From the NCBI RefSeq assembly GCF_014195505.1, contig NZ_JACIBV010000001.1, forward strand, positions 3,968,001-4,032,000: a stretch of DNA of 64,000 bases, given 5' to 3'. Positions 51,526 to 60,734 of this stretch are shown here, piece after piece. Each line of letters opens with the position of its first letter. The first letter of the stretch is position 1. The position numbers and the translations under genes are program-made. This stretch comes from Nonomuraea dietziae (GTDB taxonomy: Bacteria > Actinomycetota > Actinomycetes > Streptosporangiales > Streptosporangiaceae). The notes under the pieces were generated by a model, which saw only the letters and a list, made by a program, of their open reading frames with translations, was not told the origin of the DNA and did no database searches.

Positions 51526-52447
51526 GGCGCCCAACCTCGAGTTGCTGGCCGCGATCAGGGAGACCGAACACGTCACGAGGGCCGCCGAGCTGCTCGGCGT
51601 CCCGCAGCCCACGGTCAGCAGGCGGCTCGCCGCGCTGTCGGAGGCGGTCGGCACGCCGCTGGTCGTCCCGCACGGCCGCGGCATCAGGCTGACCAGGGCG
51701 GGCCGCACGCTGGCCGACTCGGCCGCCCGGGCGCTGGCCGTCATGGCGACAGGAGTCCGCGAGGTGCGCGAGGAGATCGACCCTGCCAGCGGGCGGATCG
51801 TCCTCGGCTTCCTGCACCTGCTTGGCCGCTCGCTCGTGCCCTCGCTGGTCTCGGGGTTCCGCGAGCGCCATCCGCTCGTGCGCTTCAGCCTGGTGCAGGG
51901 CTCGCGGCAGGTGATGCTGCGCCGCCTGCGCGAGGGCGAGATCGACCTGGCCTTCGTCGCGCCCCTCCCCTCCGGCGACCAGGACCTGACCGGCGCCCCG
52001 CTCGCCGCCCAGGAGCTCGTGCTGACCGTGCCCGCCTCGCACCGGCTGTCCAGGCGCAGGAGGGTGCGCGCCGCCGAGTTGGCCGACGAGGACTTCGTCA
52101 CCCTGGAACAGGGCTACGGCGTGCGCCAGATCACCGACGACCTGTGTGCGGCGGCCGGGTTCCAGCCCAGGATCGCCTTCGAGGGACAGGAGTCCGACAC
52201 GGTGCGCGGCCTGGTCACCGCCGGGCTCGGGGTGGCGCTGCTGCCGAGATACGGCGCCGCGCCGCTCCCCGGCGCCGTCGAGATCCCGCTGTCTCCCCCG
52301 CTGTTCCGCACCATCGGCGTCGTCAGGCCCGCCCAGCTCACCCCGCTGGCCCAGGCCTTCCACGACTACGTGCTCGCCGAGACCCCGGACCTCGGCCTCG
52401 AGTTCACCCCGGCGAGGTCTTCCCACGGGGCGGGAAATTCGTTATAA
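51515..52447 (+). CDS. LysR-family transcriptional regulator
   Basis: A LysR-type regulator (310 residues) with an N-terminal winged helix (NLELLAAIRETEHVTRAAEL then PQPTVSRRLAALSEAVG) and a C-terminal effector-binding domain (LVLGFLHLLGRSLVPSLV...). The ATG at 51515 is used; a GTG just before it (51512) is equally possible, and no Shine-Dalgarno is visible, so translation may be leaderless. It is divergent from an MFS efflux gene, the classical arrangement for LysR control of an exporter. Confidence 0.9.
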   Translation: MHELAPNLELLAAIRETEHVTRAAELLGVPQPTVSRRLAALSEAVGTPLVVPHGRGIRLTRAGRTLADSAARALAVMATGVREVREEIDPASGRIVLGFLHLLGRSLVPSLVSGFRERHPLVRFSLVQGSRQVMLRRLREGEIDLAFVAPLPSGDQDLTGAPLAAQELVLTVPASHRLSRRRRVRAAELADEDFVTLEQGYGVRQITDDLCAAAGFQPRIAFEGQESDTVRGLVTAGLGVALLPRYGAAPLPGAVEIPLSPPLFRTIGVVRPAQLTPLAQAFHDYVLAETPDLGLEFTPARSSHGAGNSL

Positions 52448-52472
52448 CAACCTAACGACCTGATGAATCAGG
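52440..52472 (+). promoter_or_regulatory. Possible operator and hairpin before the third-importer operon
   Basis: CGTTA-N8-TAACG (52440-52457, including the palindrome GTTATAAC) overlaps the LysR stop codon. It is followed by CCTGAT-GA-ATCAGG (52459-52472), a dyad that covers the Shine-Dalgarno region. The first could bind the operon's GntR regulator and the second could sequester the ribosome site. Both are short and unverified. Confidence 0.4.
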
Positions 52473-52481
52473 AGACCCCCC

Positions 52482-53789
52482 ATGAAGACCTCGACGATGC
52501 GGACGGTCGCGGTGAGCGCGGCCTTGGCGATGGTGGCGGCAGGGTGCGGCGGCGGTGGCGACGACGGCACCCCGGCGGCCACGAAGATCTCTTTCCTCAC
52601 GCACTGGGGCCCTGACCAGGTCAAAGCCCTGGAAGCGGCCGCCCAGGCGTTCCAGAAGCGCAACCAGGGCGTCACCGTCGACATCAGGGCCGTCCCGTTC
52701 GGCAACCTGCTGTCCACGCTGCGCACCCAGGGCTCCAGCCCGAACGGCCCCACGATCGCCAGCGTCTACGACCTGTGGCTGCCCGAACTCGTCCGCGACG
52801 GCCTGTCGGGCGACATGCCCGCCGACGCCGAAGCGGACCTCGCGGCGAACTGGCCCAAGAACCTGGTCGAAGGCGTCACCAAGCAGGGCGGCCCGCGTGG
52901 CTACCCCAACGAGGTGGACCTCTACGCCCTCAACTACAACAAGAAGCTGTTCAAGGAGGCGGGCATCGCCGCGCCGCCCAGGACGTGGGCCGAGCTCGAG
53001 GCGGCGGCCGCGAAGCTGACCAAGGACGGCAGGCAGGGCTTCGGCGTCATCACCAGCTGGCCCGCGGGCGTCGTGCACCCGTGGCTGTCGCTGGTCAACT
53101 CCAACGGCGGCAGGCTCCTCGACGGCGCCGTCCCCAAGCTCGACGACCCCAGGACCCTCGCCGCCGCCCAGCTCTACTCCAGGCTGGTGAAGTCGGGCGC
53201 CACCCAGGCCAAGATGAGCAACGCCAACGCCAACACCACGGGCCCCTACCTCGACAACTTCGTCAACGGCAGGACCGGCATGATCATCATGGCCAACTGG
53301 TGGCAGGGCGCGCTGAAGGAGGCGATGGGCGAGCGCTACCAGGACGTCGGCGTCGCCCCCATCCCCGTCGGCCCCGACGGCGCCACCAGCGCCTCGGTCT
53401 CCTACTCCTGGCTCACCGTGGTGAACGGCAAGGCCGACCAGGCCAAGCAGCAGGCCGCGTGGAAGTTCCTGACCTTCCTCAACGGCAAGGACAGCGGCAG
53501 GAACGGCTCCTCGGCCATGGGCGACATCCTCACCTCCATGGGCATCCTGCCGAGCAGCATCAGTGACCTGAAGGCGCACCAGGCCGAGCTGTCGGACCCG
53601 TTCCTGTCGGTGTACGTGGCCGAGCTGGCCAACGCCGTGCCCTTCCCCTCGGTGCTCGGCGGCGAGGCGATGAGCCAGGCCGTGCAGAAGCACGTCGAGA
53701 ACGTCGTCTTCGGCAAGGAGACGCCCGAGGCCGCCATGGGCGCGGCGCAGCGGGAGGTCGCCGACATCCTGACCAAGGCAGGCACGTGA
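52482..53789 (+). CDS. ABC importer sugar-binding lipoprotein
   Basis: A CUT1-type solute-binding lipoprotein (435 residues) with lipobox VAAGC (Cys22) and core TKISFLTHWGPDQVKALEAA. It is the first gene of a tight operon with two permeases, a ROK-family protein, a GntR regulator and a SIS-domain protein. Those partners point to an amino sugar or a phosphorylated hexose as the substrate (inference). Its stop overlaps the permease start by four bases (GTGA), unlike the hairpin-separated operons to the left. Confidence 0.92.
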   Translation: MKTSTMRTVAVSAALAMVAAGCGGGGDDGTPAATKISFLTHWGPDQVKALEAAAQAFQKRNQGVTVDIRAVPFGNLLSTLRTQGSSPNGPTIASVYDLWLPELVRDGLSGDMPADAEADLAANWPKNLVEGVTKQGGPRGYPNEVDLYALNYNKKLFKEAGIAAPPRTWAELEAAAAKLTKDGRQGFGVITSWPAGVVHPWLSLVNSNGGRLLDGAVPKLDDPRTLAAAQLYSRLVKSGATQAKMSNANANTTGPYLDNFVNGRTGMIIMANWWQGALKEAMGERYQDVGVAPIPVGPDGATSASVSYSWLTVVNGKADQAKQQAAWKFLTFLNGKDSGRNGSSAMGDILTSMGILPSSISDLKAHQAELSDPFLSVYVAELANAVPFPSVLGGEAMSQAVQKHVENVVFGKETPEAAMGAAQREVADILTKAGT

Positions 53790-54652
53790 CGCGGCACGCC
53801 AGGAGCATGGCGGCCGTGGCGTTCCTGTCACCCGCCATGCTGGTCATCGGCCTCTTCACGGTGGTGCCGATCGGGCTGACGTTCTGGATCAGCCTGCACG
53901 AGTGGTCGATGTACACCCCGCTGGGCGAGATGTCGTGGCGGGGGCTCTCCAACTACACCGACCTGCTCGGCGACGAGGGCTTCTTCACCGCGCTGGTCAA
54001 CACCGCCGCGTACGTGGCGCTCGTCGTGGCCGTGACGCTGCCGCTCTCGGTGGCGCTCGGGATGCTGCTCTACTTCCCGAGGGTCATGGGCAAGGCCGTG
54101 GCCAGGGCGGTGCTGTTCTCGGCGTACGTGGTGCCGACGGTGGCGATCTCGATCGTCTGGGGCGCGCTCTACGCGCCCGACTACGGCCCGCTGTCGCAGC
54201 TGTTCGCCGCGTGGGAGCCCACCTGGCTCAGCGCACCCGACACCGCCCTGGTCTCGCTGGTGATCTTCCATGTCTGGCAGATGACCGGCTACTACACGGT
54301 GCTGGTGATCGCGGGGCTCACCCAGATCCCCTCCGACCTCTACGAGGCGGCCCGCATCGACGGCGCGGGGTTCTGGCGGCAGACCCGGCACGTCACGCTG
54401 CCGCTGCTGCGCCGTACCACTGTCTTCATCGGCCTGGTCGCGATCATCAACGCGATCCAGGTGTTCGACCCCGTCTACATCCTCACCCAGGGAGGGCCCG
54501 CGGAGAGCACGGCCGTGCTGTCGTTCGCGATCCAGCGTGCCGCCTTCCAGCACGGCATGGCGGGGCAGGCCAGCGCGATGGCGTTCACGCTGCTGGTGCT
54601 CCTGGTGGCTCTCGGCGGCGTGTTCCTCGCCGCGGTCAGGAGGCGGTCATGA
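53786..54652 (+). CDS. Sugar ABC transporter permease (MalF-type)
   Basis: An integral membrane permease (288 residues, about six helices) with the EAA loop EAARIDGAGFWRQTRHVTLP near residue 188. The GTG start overlaps the binding-protein stop by four bases, and the stop overlaps the next permease ATG. Confidence 0.92.
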   Translation: MTRHARSMAAVAFLSPAMLVIGLFTVVPIGLTFWISLHEWSMYTPLGEMSWRGLSNYTDLLGDEGFFTALVNTAAYVALVVAVTLPLSVALGMLLYFPRVMGKAVARAVLFSAYVVPTVAISIVWGALYAPDYGPLSQLFAAWEPTWLSAPDTALVSLVIFHVWQMTGYYTVLVIAGLTQIPSDLYEAARIDGAGFWRQTRHVTLPLLRRTTVFIGLVAIINAIQVFDPVYILTQGGPAESTAVLSFAIQRAAFQHGMAGQASAMAFTLLVLLVALGGVFLAAVRRRS

Positions 54653-55464
54653 GGCGTGCGCTCGCCGCGGCGGCGATCGCGCTGGTCATGCTGCCCGCGC
54701 TGTTCCCGCTGTACTGGATGGTGATCTCCAGTCTCAAGGGGCCCGAGGAGCTGCAGTCCATCCCGCCGACCTGGTGGCCTGGCGAGCCGTCGTTCGGCGC
54801 GTTCGCCGAGGTGTTCGAGGCGGTGCCGTTCGGCACGGCCTTCCTCAACAGCCTGCTGCTGGCGGGCGTCGCGACGCTCTCGGTGCTGGTCACCAGCGTG
54901 CTGGCGGGGTACGTCTTCGCCAAGCACCGCTTCAGGGGGCGCGAGGCGCTGTTCTGGGGCGTGGTCGCGACCATGTTCCTGCCGCCGGTCCTGACGCTCG
55001 TGCCGCTGTACTGGCTCGTCTCGTCGATGGACCTGGCCGACACCTATCTGGGCGTGCTGCTGCCGTGGCTGGCCAACGCGTTCGGCATCTTCCTCATGCG
55101 GCAGTTCGTCTCCGACGTGCCCGACGAGCTGCTGGACGCCGCGCGCATCGACGGCGCGGGTGAGCTGCGCATCGTGTGGCGGGTGGTCACGCCGCTGCTG
55201 CGGCCGGCCGTGGTGAGCCTGGCGATCTTCTCCTTCGTCTTCTACTGGAACACCTTCATCTGGCCGCTGTCGATCCTGCAGGACGACGCGAAGTTCCCAG
55301 TCGTGCTGGCCCTGAGCCAGCTGCTGAGCTACAGCACCTCGGTGCAGTACCAGAACGTGGTCATGGCGGGCGCGCTGATCGCCTCGCTGCCCACGATCGT
55401 GGTGTTCCTGCTGGCCCAGCGCGTCTTCGTGGCCTCGCTGTCCAGGACGGGGGTGAAGGGATGA
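54649..55464 (+). CDS. Sugar ABC transporter permease (MalG-type)
   Basis: The partner permease (271 residues, about six helices), with the EAA loop DAARIDGAGELRIVWRVVTP near residue 164. The ATG and stop each overlap a neighbour by four bases. Confidence 0.92.
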   Translation: MRRALAAAAIALVMLPALFPLYWMVISSLKGPEELQSIPPTWWPGEPSFGAFAEVFEAVPFGTAFLNSLLLAGVATLSVLVTSVLAGYVFAKHRFRGREALFWGVVATMFLPPVLTLVPLYWLVSSMDLADTYLGVLLPWLANAFGIFLMRQFVSDVPDELLDAARIDGAGELRIVWRVVTPLLRPAVVSLAIFSFVFYWNTFIWPLSILQDDAKFPVVLALSQLLSYSTSVQYQNVVMAGALIASLPTIVVFLLAQRVFVASLSRTGVKG

Positions 55465-56300
55465 GACACGTCGGCTTCGACGTGGGCGGCACCCTGCTGC
55501 GGGTGCTGGCCGCGAGCGACGGCGTGCGCGGCCCGGTCGCCAGGCACGAGGTCCCCCGCTCCTACGAGGCGCTGCTCGACCTGCTCACCGAGGTCACCGG
55601 CCCTGGCGCGGACGCGGTGGGCATCGGGCTGCCAGGCACCTCGGCGGAGGGGACGCCGGTGTTCGTGCCGGCGCTGCCGTGGCTGGAGGGCCGTCCGCTC
55701 GCCCGCGACCTGGAGGCGCGGCTCGGCGCCCCTGTGCGACTCGGCCTCGACGGCCATCTCACCCTGCTGGCCGAGTCGATGGAGGGCGCGGCCAGGGGCA
55801 GGCGTTCGGCCGTCCTGGTCGCGGTCGGCACCGGCATCGGCGGCGCGCTGCTCGTCGACGGCAGGATCTGGCGGGGCGCGCACGGCAGCGCGGGCTCGTG
55901 GGGCTGGCTGCAGGGCGAGCCCGAACCCGCTCCCCTCGCCGCCGGGTACCCCGCGCACGGCGGGTTCGAGCGGGCCGCCTCCGGCTCCGCGCTCGGCGGG
56001 CGGGGCCCGGAGCTGGTCGCCGCCGCCCGCGAGGGCCGCGTGCCCCCCGAACTCGAGGCCCATGCCGTACGGCTGGCACGCGGCATCGCCGCGCTGTCCA
56101 GCACGCTCGACCCGGAGATCGTCCTGGTGGGCGGCGGCATGGCCGACGCGATGGACGTGCTCGGACCCATGCTGGCTGTCCACATCGAGCGGTTCGCCTC
56201 CCCCGACGGGCGGCGGGTGCCGGTGGTGGCGGCGGGGCTCGGGTCGGGCGCGGGAGTCGTGGGCGCCCTGCTCGCGGCTGAGATCGGGGAGGACTGGTGA
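55461..56300 (+). CDS. ROK-family sugar kinase homologue with altered sugar-binding motif
   Basis: A ROK-family protein (279 residues) that would phosphorylate the imported sugar with ATP. Phosphate motif 1 is FDVGGTLLRVL, and motif 2 is VAVGTGIGGALLV. The catalytic Asp aligns with Asp97 (LDGHLTLLAE), but the usual NDAN context is lost. The GExGH sugar-binding motif reads GSWGW (residues 145-149), and the CxCGxxGC zinc loop is absent. It thus retains the fold and the catalytic Asp but recognises a different substrate, or is inactive. It overlaps the preceding permease by four bases and the GntR start by four. Confidence 0.83.
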   Translation: MRHVGFDVGGTLLRVLAASDGVRGPVARHEVPRSYEALLDLLTEVTGPGADAVGIGLPGTSAEGTPVFVPALPWLEGRPLARDLEARLGAPVRLGLDGHLTLLAESMEGAARGRRSAVLVAVGTGIGGALLVDGRIWRGAHGSAGSWGWLQGEPEPAPLAAGYPAHGGFERAASGSALGGRGPELVAAAREGRVPPELEAHAVRLARGIAALSSTLDPEIVLVGGGMADAMDVLGPMLAVHIERFASPDGRRVPVVAAGLGSGAGVVGALLAAEIGEDW

Positions 56301-57031
56301 ACATGAGAGGGCTCGACCCCACGTCGGGCGTGCCGCTCTACCTGCAGGTGGAGCGGTCTCTGCGACATCGCATCGACGCGGAGGAGTGGCTGCCCGGCGC
56401 CCGGCTGCCCACGGAGGACGAGCTGGGCAAGGCCTACGGCGTGAGCAGGGTGACCATCCGCCAGGCACTGGCCAGGCTGGTCGACCGCGGGGTGCTGGTG
56501 CGCGAGCAGGGCAGGGGGACGTTCGTCCGCGACACCAGCCTGACCGCGGGAGCGCGCGGCGTCACCTCCTTCACCGCCGAGCTGGCGGGGCTCGGGCATC
56601 CGTCGGGCGCCAGGGTGCTGGAGCAGAGCGTGCTGCCCGCCGCCGACTGCGACCTGCCCAAGGAGATGGGCCTCAGCCCAGGCGACCTGCTGCTGCGGCT
56701 GCGCAGGCTCAGGACCGACACCGCCAGACCAGTCGGCGTGCAGACGGCGCTGCTGCCGCTCGAGCGCTTCCCCGGGCTCGACCGGCTCGACTTCACCGAC
56801 CGCTCGCTCTACCAGACGCTGCGCGAGACCTACGGCGTCGTGCCGCGCGAGGCGATCGAGACCTTCACCGTCGGGGGCGTGCTCGACGAGGACGCCCCCA
56901 CCCTCGGCGTCGCGCCGGGCGCGCACGCCTTCTACGTCGAGCGCCTCACCTTCGACGCGCACGGCCCCTTCGAATACGTCCGCAGCGTGATGCGCGGCGA
57001 CCGCTACCAGATCCGCCTCGCCCTCCGATGA
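56297..57031 (+). CDS. GntR-family (HutC/UTRA) transcriptional regulator
   Basis: A GntR-type regulator (244 residues) with a winged helix N-terminus (PLYLQVERSLRHRID, RLPTEDELGKAYGVSRVTIRQA) and a C-terminal UTRA effector domain. HutC-subfamily members such as NagR and DasR sense amino-sugar phosphates, which suits an operon carrying ROK and SIS proteins. The start may be GTG 56297 (four-base overlap) or ATG 56303. It probably represses this operon from a site before 52482. Confidence 0.93.
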   Translation: MNMRGLDPTSGVPLYLQVERSLRHRIDAEEWLPGARLPTEDELGKAYGVSRVTIRQALARLVDRGVLVREQGRGTFVRDTSLTAGARGVTSFTAELAGLGHPSGARVLEQSVLPAADCDLPKEMGLSPGDLLLRLRRLRTDTARPVGVQTALLPLERFPGLDRLDFTDRSLYQTLRETYGVVPREAIETFTVGGVLDEDAPTLGVAPGAHAFYVERLTFDAHGPFEYVRSVMRGDRYQIRLALR

Positions 57032-57043
57032 GAGGAATCCCCC

Positions 57044-57802
57044 GTGACCTACACCCGCCTGATGATCGACCTGCTGGACCGCCTCGACTCCACCCAGGGC
57101 GAGGTGCTCGACACCGTCGCCGAGCGCTGCGCCGACGCCGTGCAGAACGGCGGCCTGATCCACCTGTACGGCAGCGGCCACTCGGTGATCCCCACCATGG
57201 ACGCCTTCCCCCGCTACGGCAGTTTCGCCGGGCTGCACCCGCTGACCGACCCCCGGCTGATGTGGCACAACGTGCTCGGCCCCGGCGGCGTGCGCGAGCT
57301 GCTGTGGCTGGAGCGGACCGAGGGCTACGTGCCGCAGTACCTCGACCACGAGCCGCTCAACGCCGGTGACGTGCTGATCGTCTACTCGCACGGCGGGCGC
57401 AACGCCGCCCCCGTCGAGGCGGCCATGTACGGCGCCAAGCACGGGCTGTTCACCGTCGCCGTCACCTCGGTGGCCAACCTGGAGCGCCCCGCCGAGCACT
57501 CCAGCGGCAAGCGCATCGCCGAGGTCTGCGACGTCACGGTCGACACCGGCGTGCCCGTGCAGGACGCGATCGTCGAGGTGGACGGCTGGGACCGCCCGGT
57601 GGGCGGCGCCTCGACGGTCGTGGCCTGCGTGGTCAGCCACGAGATCGTCACCAGGACGGCGGGGGTGCTGGCGGGGCGCGGCGTGGTGATCCCCACGTTC
57701 GTCTCGCCGACCGTGCCGGGCGCCTCGGTCTCCTCCAACGACGAGGTCTTCGCCGACCACCGGCGCCGCCTGCACGCGGCCGAGGGCAGGGCGCAAGACT
57801 AG
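57044..57802 (+). CDS. SIS-domain sugar-phosphate isomerase/aldolase-like protein
   Basis: A sugar isomerase (SIS) domain protein (252 residues) with GLIHLYGSGHS and VYSHGGRNAAPVEAA, the phosphosugar-binding signatures, and a C-terminal part as in UPF0309-type SIS proteins. It probably converts a phosphorylated sugar or amino sugar from the upstream importer. The GTG start lies 12 bases after the GntR gene with GAGAGGAA before it. A hairpin follows the stop. Confidence 0.88.
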   Translation: MTYTRLMIDLLDRLDSTQGEVLDTVAERCADAVQNGGLIHLYGSGHSVIPTMDAFPRYGSFAGLHPLTDPRLMWHNVLGPGGVRELLWLERTEGYVPQYLDHEPLNAGDVLIVYSHGGRNAAPVEAAMYGAKHGLFTVAVTSVANLERPAEHSSGKRIAEVCDVTVDTGVPVQDAIVEVDGWDRPVGGASTVVACVVSHEIVTRTAGVLAGRGVVIPTFVSPTVPGASVSSNDEVFADHRRRLHAAEGRAQD

Positions 57803-57809
57803 GGGTTCC

Positions 57810-57834
57810 GCGGCCGGGGATCTCCCCCGGCCGC
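57810..57834 (+). terminator. Terminator hairpin after the SIS gene
   Basis: GCGGCCGGGG (57810-57819) pairs perfectly with CCCCGGCCGC (57825-57834) around ATCTC, seven bases beyond the SIS stop and just before the dehydratase gene. It may end or attenuate the importer operon. Confidence 0.75.
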
Positions 57835-57859
57835 GTCACCACGAGTTGGAGCCCCCGCC

Positions 57860-58978
57860 ATGAACGACCGCATCACCTCGGTGCGTCTCTCGTCCGTTCG
57901 CCTCCCCCTCGACGTGCCGATCAGTGACGCCAAGGTGCTCACCGGCAGGCAGCGGCCGATGACCGAGGTCGCCATGCTGTTCGCCGAGATCGCCACCGAG
58001 CAGGGCCACGAGGGCCTGGGTTTCGGCTACTCCAAGCGCGCGGGCGGCCCCGGCCAGTTCGCGCACGCCGTGGAGATCGCCCCCGACCTGCTCGGCGAGG
58101 ACCCGAGCGACATCCCTCGCCTGTGGGAGAAGCTCGTCTGGGCGGGCGCGTCGGTGGGCCGCAGCGGGCTCTCGGTCCAGGCGATCGCCGCCATGGACAT
58201 CGCGCTGTGGGACCTGAAGGCCAGGAGGGCCGGGTTGCCGCTGGCCAAGCTCCTCGGCGCGCACCGCGACTCGGTGCGCTGCTACAACACCTCGGGCGGG
58301 TTCCTGCACGCCCCGATCGAGCAGGTGCTGGAGAACGCCTCGGCGGCGCTGGAGCGCGGGATCGGCGGCATCAAGATCAAGGTGGGGCAGCCCGACACGC
58401 GCGCCGACCTCGCCAGGGTCGAGGCGGTCAGGGCGCACCTGGGTGACGCCGTCCCGCTGATGGTCGACGCCAACCAGCAGTGGGACAGGCCCACGGCCAG
58501 GCGGATGGGCAGGGCCATGGAGCAGTACGGCCTGACCTGGATCGAGGAGCCGCTCGACGCCTACGACCACGAGGGGCACGCCGCGCTGGTCTCCTGCCTC
58601 GACACCCCCGTGGCCACCGGCGAGATGCTCACCAGCGTGGCCGAGCACGCGGCGCTCATCCGCGCGGGCGCCGCCGACATCCTGCAGCCCGACGCGCCGC
58701 GCATCGGCGGCATCACCCCGTTCCTGCGCCTGACCGCGCTGGCCGAGCACCACCGCCTCCAGCTCGCTCCGCACTTCGCCATGGAGATCCACCTCCACCT
58801 CGCCGCCGCCTACGGCCAGGAGCCGTGGGTGGAGCACTTCGAGTGGCTCGAGCCGCTGTTCGACGAGCGCATCGAGATCGCGGCCGGCCGGATGGCGGTG
58901 CCCTCCAGGCCGGGGCTCGGCCTGACGCTCAGCGAGCAGGCCGTGAAGTGGACGGTGGATCAGGCCGTCATCGCCTGA
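57860..58978 (+). CDS. Enolase-superfamily acid-sugar dehydratase (galactarate/talarate dehydratase-like)
   Basis: A mandelate-racemase-like enolase-superfamily enzyme (372 residues) that probably dehydrates an acid sugar, most like L-talarate/galactarate dehydratase. The catalytic KxK is Lys172/Lys174 (GGIKIKVGQ). The Mg ligands are Asp203 (DANQQW), Glu229 (IEEPLD) and Glu255 (TGEML), with 26-residue spacing, and the C-terminal base is His305 (APHFAMEIHLHL). All are intact. It lies between two sugar operons, converging on the last permease of the next. It may serve uronic-acid catabolism with the heparinase-like gene nearby. Confidence 0.88.
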   Translation: MNDRITSVRLSSVRLPLDVPISDAKVLTGRQRPMTEVAMLFAEIATEQGHEGLGFGYSKRAGGPGQFAHAVEIAPDLLGEDPSDIPRLWEKLVWAGASVGRSGLSVQAIAAMDIALWDLKARRAGLPLAKLLGAHRDSVRCYNTSGGFLHAPIEQVLENASAALERGIGGIKIKVGQPDTRADLARVEAVRAHLGDAVPLMVDANQQWDRPTARRMGRAMEQYGLTWIEEPLDAYDHEGHAALVSCLDTPVATGEMLTSVAEHAALIRAGAADILQPDAPRIGGITPFLRLTALAEHHRLQLAPHFAMEIHLHLAAAYGQEPWVEHFEWLEPLFDERIEIAAGRMAVPSRPGLGLTLSEQAVKWTVDQAVIA

Positions 58979-58984
58979 CCCGGA

Positions 58985-59007
58985 CAGGCGCCTGTGGGGG
59001 GCGCCTG
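58985..59007. terminator. Bidirectional terminator between convergent genes
   Basis: CAGGCGCC (58985-58992) pairs with GGCGCCTG (59000-59007), midway between the dehydratase stop and the permease stop on the other strand. Confidence 0.7.
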
Positions 59008-59016
59008 TGGGGGTGT

Positions 59017-59835
59017 TCAGCCCTTGCTTCCCGTGGTCGCGATGCCCCTGACGAAGTGGCGCTGGCCGACGAAGAAGAGCACGATCATCGGCACGGTGGT
59101 GATGACGCTGGCGGTCATGACGATCTCCCAGTGCCACTCACCGCCGAAGCCGTACTGGTCGAGCAGGGCCTTGAGCCCGCGCGGCACCGTGAAGGTGGTG
59201 GAGTCGCGCAGGTAGATCAGCGGCCGCATGAGGTCGGTCCACGCGGCCTGGAACTCGAACAGCCAGGTCACCACGATCGCCGGCCTGCACAGCGGCAGCG
59301 CGATCCTGGTGAAGATCTGCCAGTTGTTCGCCCCGTCGACCCTGGCCGCCTCGAACGGCTCGCGCGGCAGGCCCAGGAAGAACTGCCGCAGCAGGAAGAT
59401 GTAGAAGGCGCTGCCGAACAGGTTCTGCGCCCACAGCGGCGTCAGCGTGCCGACCATGCCGAGGGAGTTCCAGATGAGGTAGGTCGGGATCATGGTGACG
59501 GCCCCCGGCAGCATCATCGTCGCCAGGACCAGCCCGAACAGCGGACCCCTGCCGGGGAAGCGGAAGTAGGCGAAGCCCCACGCCACCATGGCGCTGGTGA
59601 CCGTCACGGCGATCGCCGCCATGACGGTGACGAAGGCGGTGTTGAGCAGCCACAGCGCCATCGGCGCCTCCTGCCACACCTTGATGTAGTTGTCGAAGGT
59701 GAAGGTCTCGGGGATCAGCCGGTGGTCGAACACCTCTCCGCGCGGCTTGAAGGAGGCGCTCAGCAGCCAGACGAACGGATAGGCGAACAGCACCGAGATC
59801 ACGCCGAGCGCGGCCCAGACGAGGATCCTCTTCAC
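59017..59835 (-). CDS. Sugar ABC transporter permease (MalG-type)
   Basis: An integral membrane permease (272 residues), with the EAA loop EAARVDGANNWQIFTRIALP near residue 162. GTG 59835 overlaps the preceding permease stop by four bases; longer in-frame versions would run through that gene. It is the last gene of the operon and is followed by a hairpin terminator. Confidence 0.92.
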   Translation of the reverse strand: MKRILVWAALGVISVLFAYPFVWLLSASFKPRGEVFDHRLIPETFTFDNYIKVWQEAPMALWLLNTAFVTVMAAIAVTVTSAMVAWGFAYFRFPGRGPLFGLVLATMMLPGAVTMIPTYLIWNSLGMVGTLTPLWAQNLFGSAFYIFLLRQFFLGLPREPFEAARVDGANNWQIFTRIALPLCRPAIVVTWLFEFQAAWTDLMRPLIYLRDSTTFTVPRGLKALLDQYGFGGEWHWEIVMTASVITTVPMIVLFFVGQRHFVRGIATTGSKG

Positions 59836-60734
59836 GGCCGATCCCCCTCGTAGTAGACATACCGCCGCGTCAGCAGGATCTGGACGGCGGTGATCACCAT
59901 GATCACGACGAACAGCACCCAGGCCAGCGCCGAGGCGTAGCCCATGTGCAGGAACTCGAAGGCCTGCTGGAACAGGTAGATCACGTAGAACAGCGCCGCG
60001 TCGTTGCTGTAGGTCGTGTTGCCCGATCCGAAGAAGGCGGTGTACGCCTCGGTGAAGGACTGCAGCGCGTTGATGCTGTCGACGACGAACAGGAAGAACA
60101 ACGTCGGGCTGATCATCGGCACGGTGATCCGCAGCGTCCTGCGCCACCATCCGGCCCCGTCGACCAGCGCCGAGTCGTACAGCTGCTGGGGGACGGCCCG
60201 CAGCGCCGCCAGGATGATGATGACCGAGGCGCCCACGGTCCACAGGCTCATCAGCACCAGCCCCGGCTTGACCCAGTCGGGGTCGGTGGTCCACGAGGGA
60301 CCCTCGATCCCGAACAGGCCGAGCGCGCTGTTGATCAGCCCGCTCTGCCCGTTGAAGAGCAGCAGCAGCAGGATGCCGATCGCCACGGGCGGCGTCATCT
60401 TCGGCAGGAAGAAGACGGTCCTGAAGAAGCCCGTGGCCCTGGCCGCGCTGTTGAGCAGCAGCGCCAGGCCGAGCGAGACGACCAGCTGGACCGGCACCGA
60501 CATCACCGTGAACACGAAGGTGTTCCTGAGGGCCAGCCCCACCTTGGGGTCCTGGAACAGCGTCACATAGTTGTCGAAGCCGATGAAGTTCGGGTCGTTG
60601 ATGACGTCGTAGTCGGTCAGCGACAGGTAGGCGCTGTTGATGACAGGCCAGGCGGTGAAGACGAGGAACCCGATGATCCAGGGGCTGATGAACAGCAGCG
60701 CGGCCCTGGTCTCACCGGCGCGGGCGCGCATCAT
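59832..60734 (-). CDS. Sugar ABC transporter permease (MalF-type)
   Basis: The partner permease (300 residues, about six helices). Instead of EAA, the loop reads DSALVDGAGWWRRTLRITVP near residue 184. It starts MMRARAGETRAALLF at 60734 (or 60731), overlapping the binding-protein stop by four bases. Confidence 0.92.
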   Translation of the reverse strand: MMRARAGETRAALLFISPWIIGFLVFTAWPVINSAYLSLTDYDVINDPNFIGFDNYVTLFQDPKVGLALRNTFVFTVMSVPVQLVVSLGLALLLNSAARATGFFRTVFFLPKMTPPVAIGILLLLLFNGQSGLINSALGLFGIEGPSWTTDPDWVKPGLVLMSLWTVGASVIIILAALRAVPQQLYDSALVDGAGWWRRTLRITVPMISPTLFFLFVVDSINALQSFTEAYTAFFGSGNTTYSNDAALFYVIYLFQQAFEFLHMGYASALAWVLFVVIMVITAVQILLTRRYVYYEGDRP

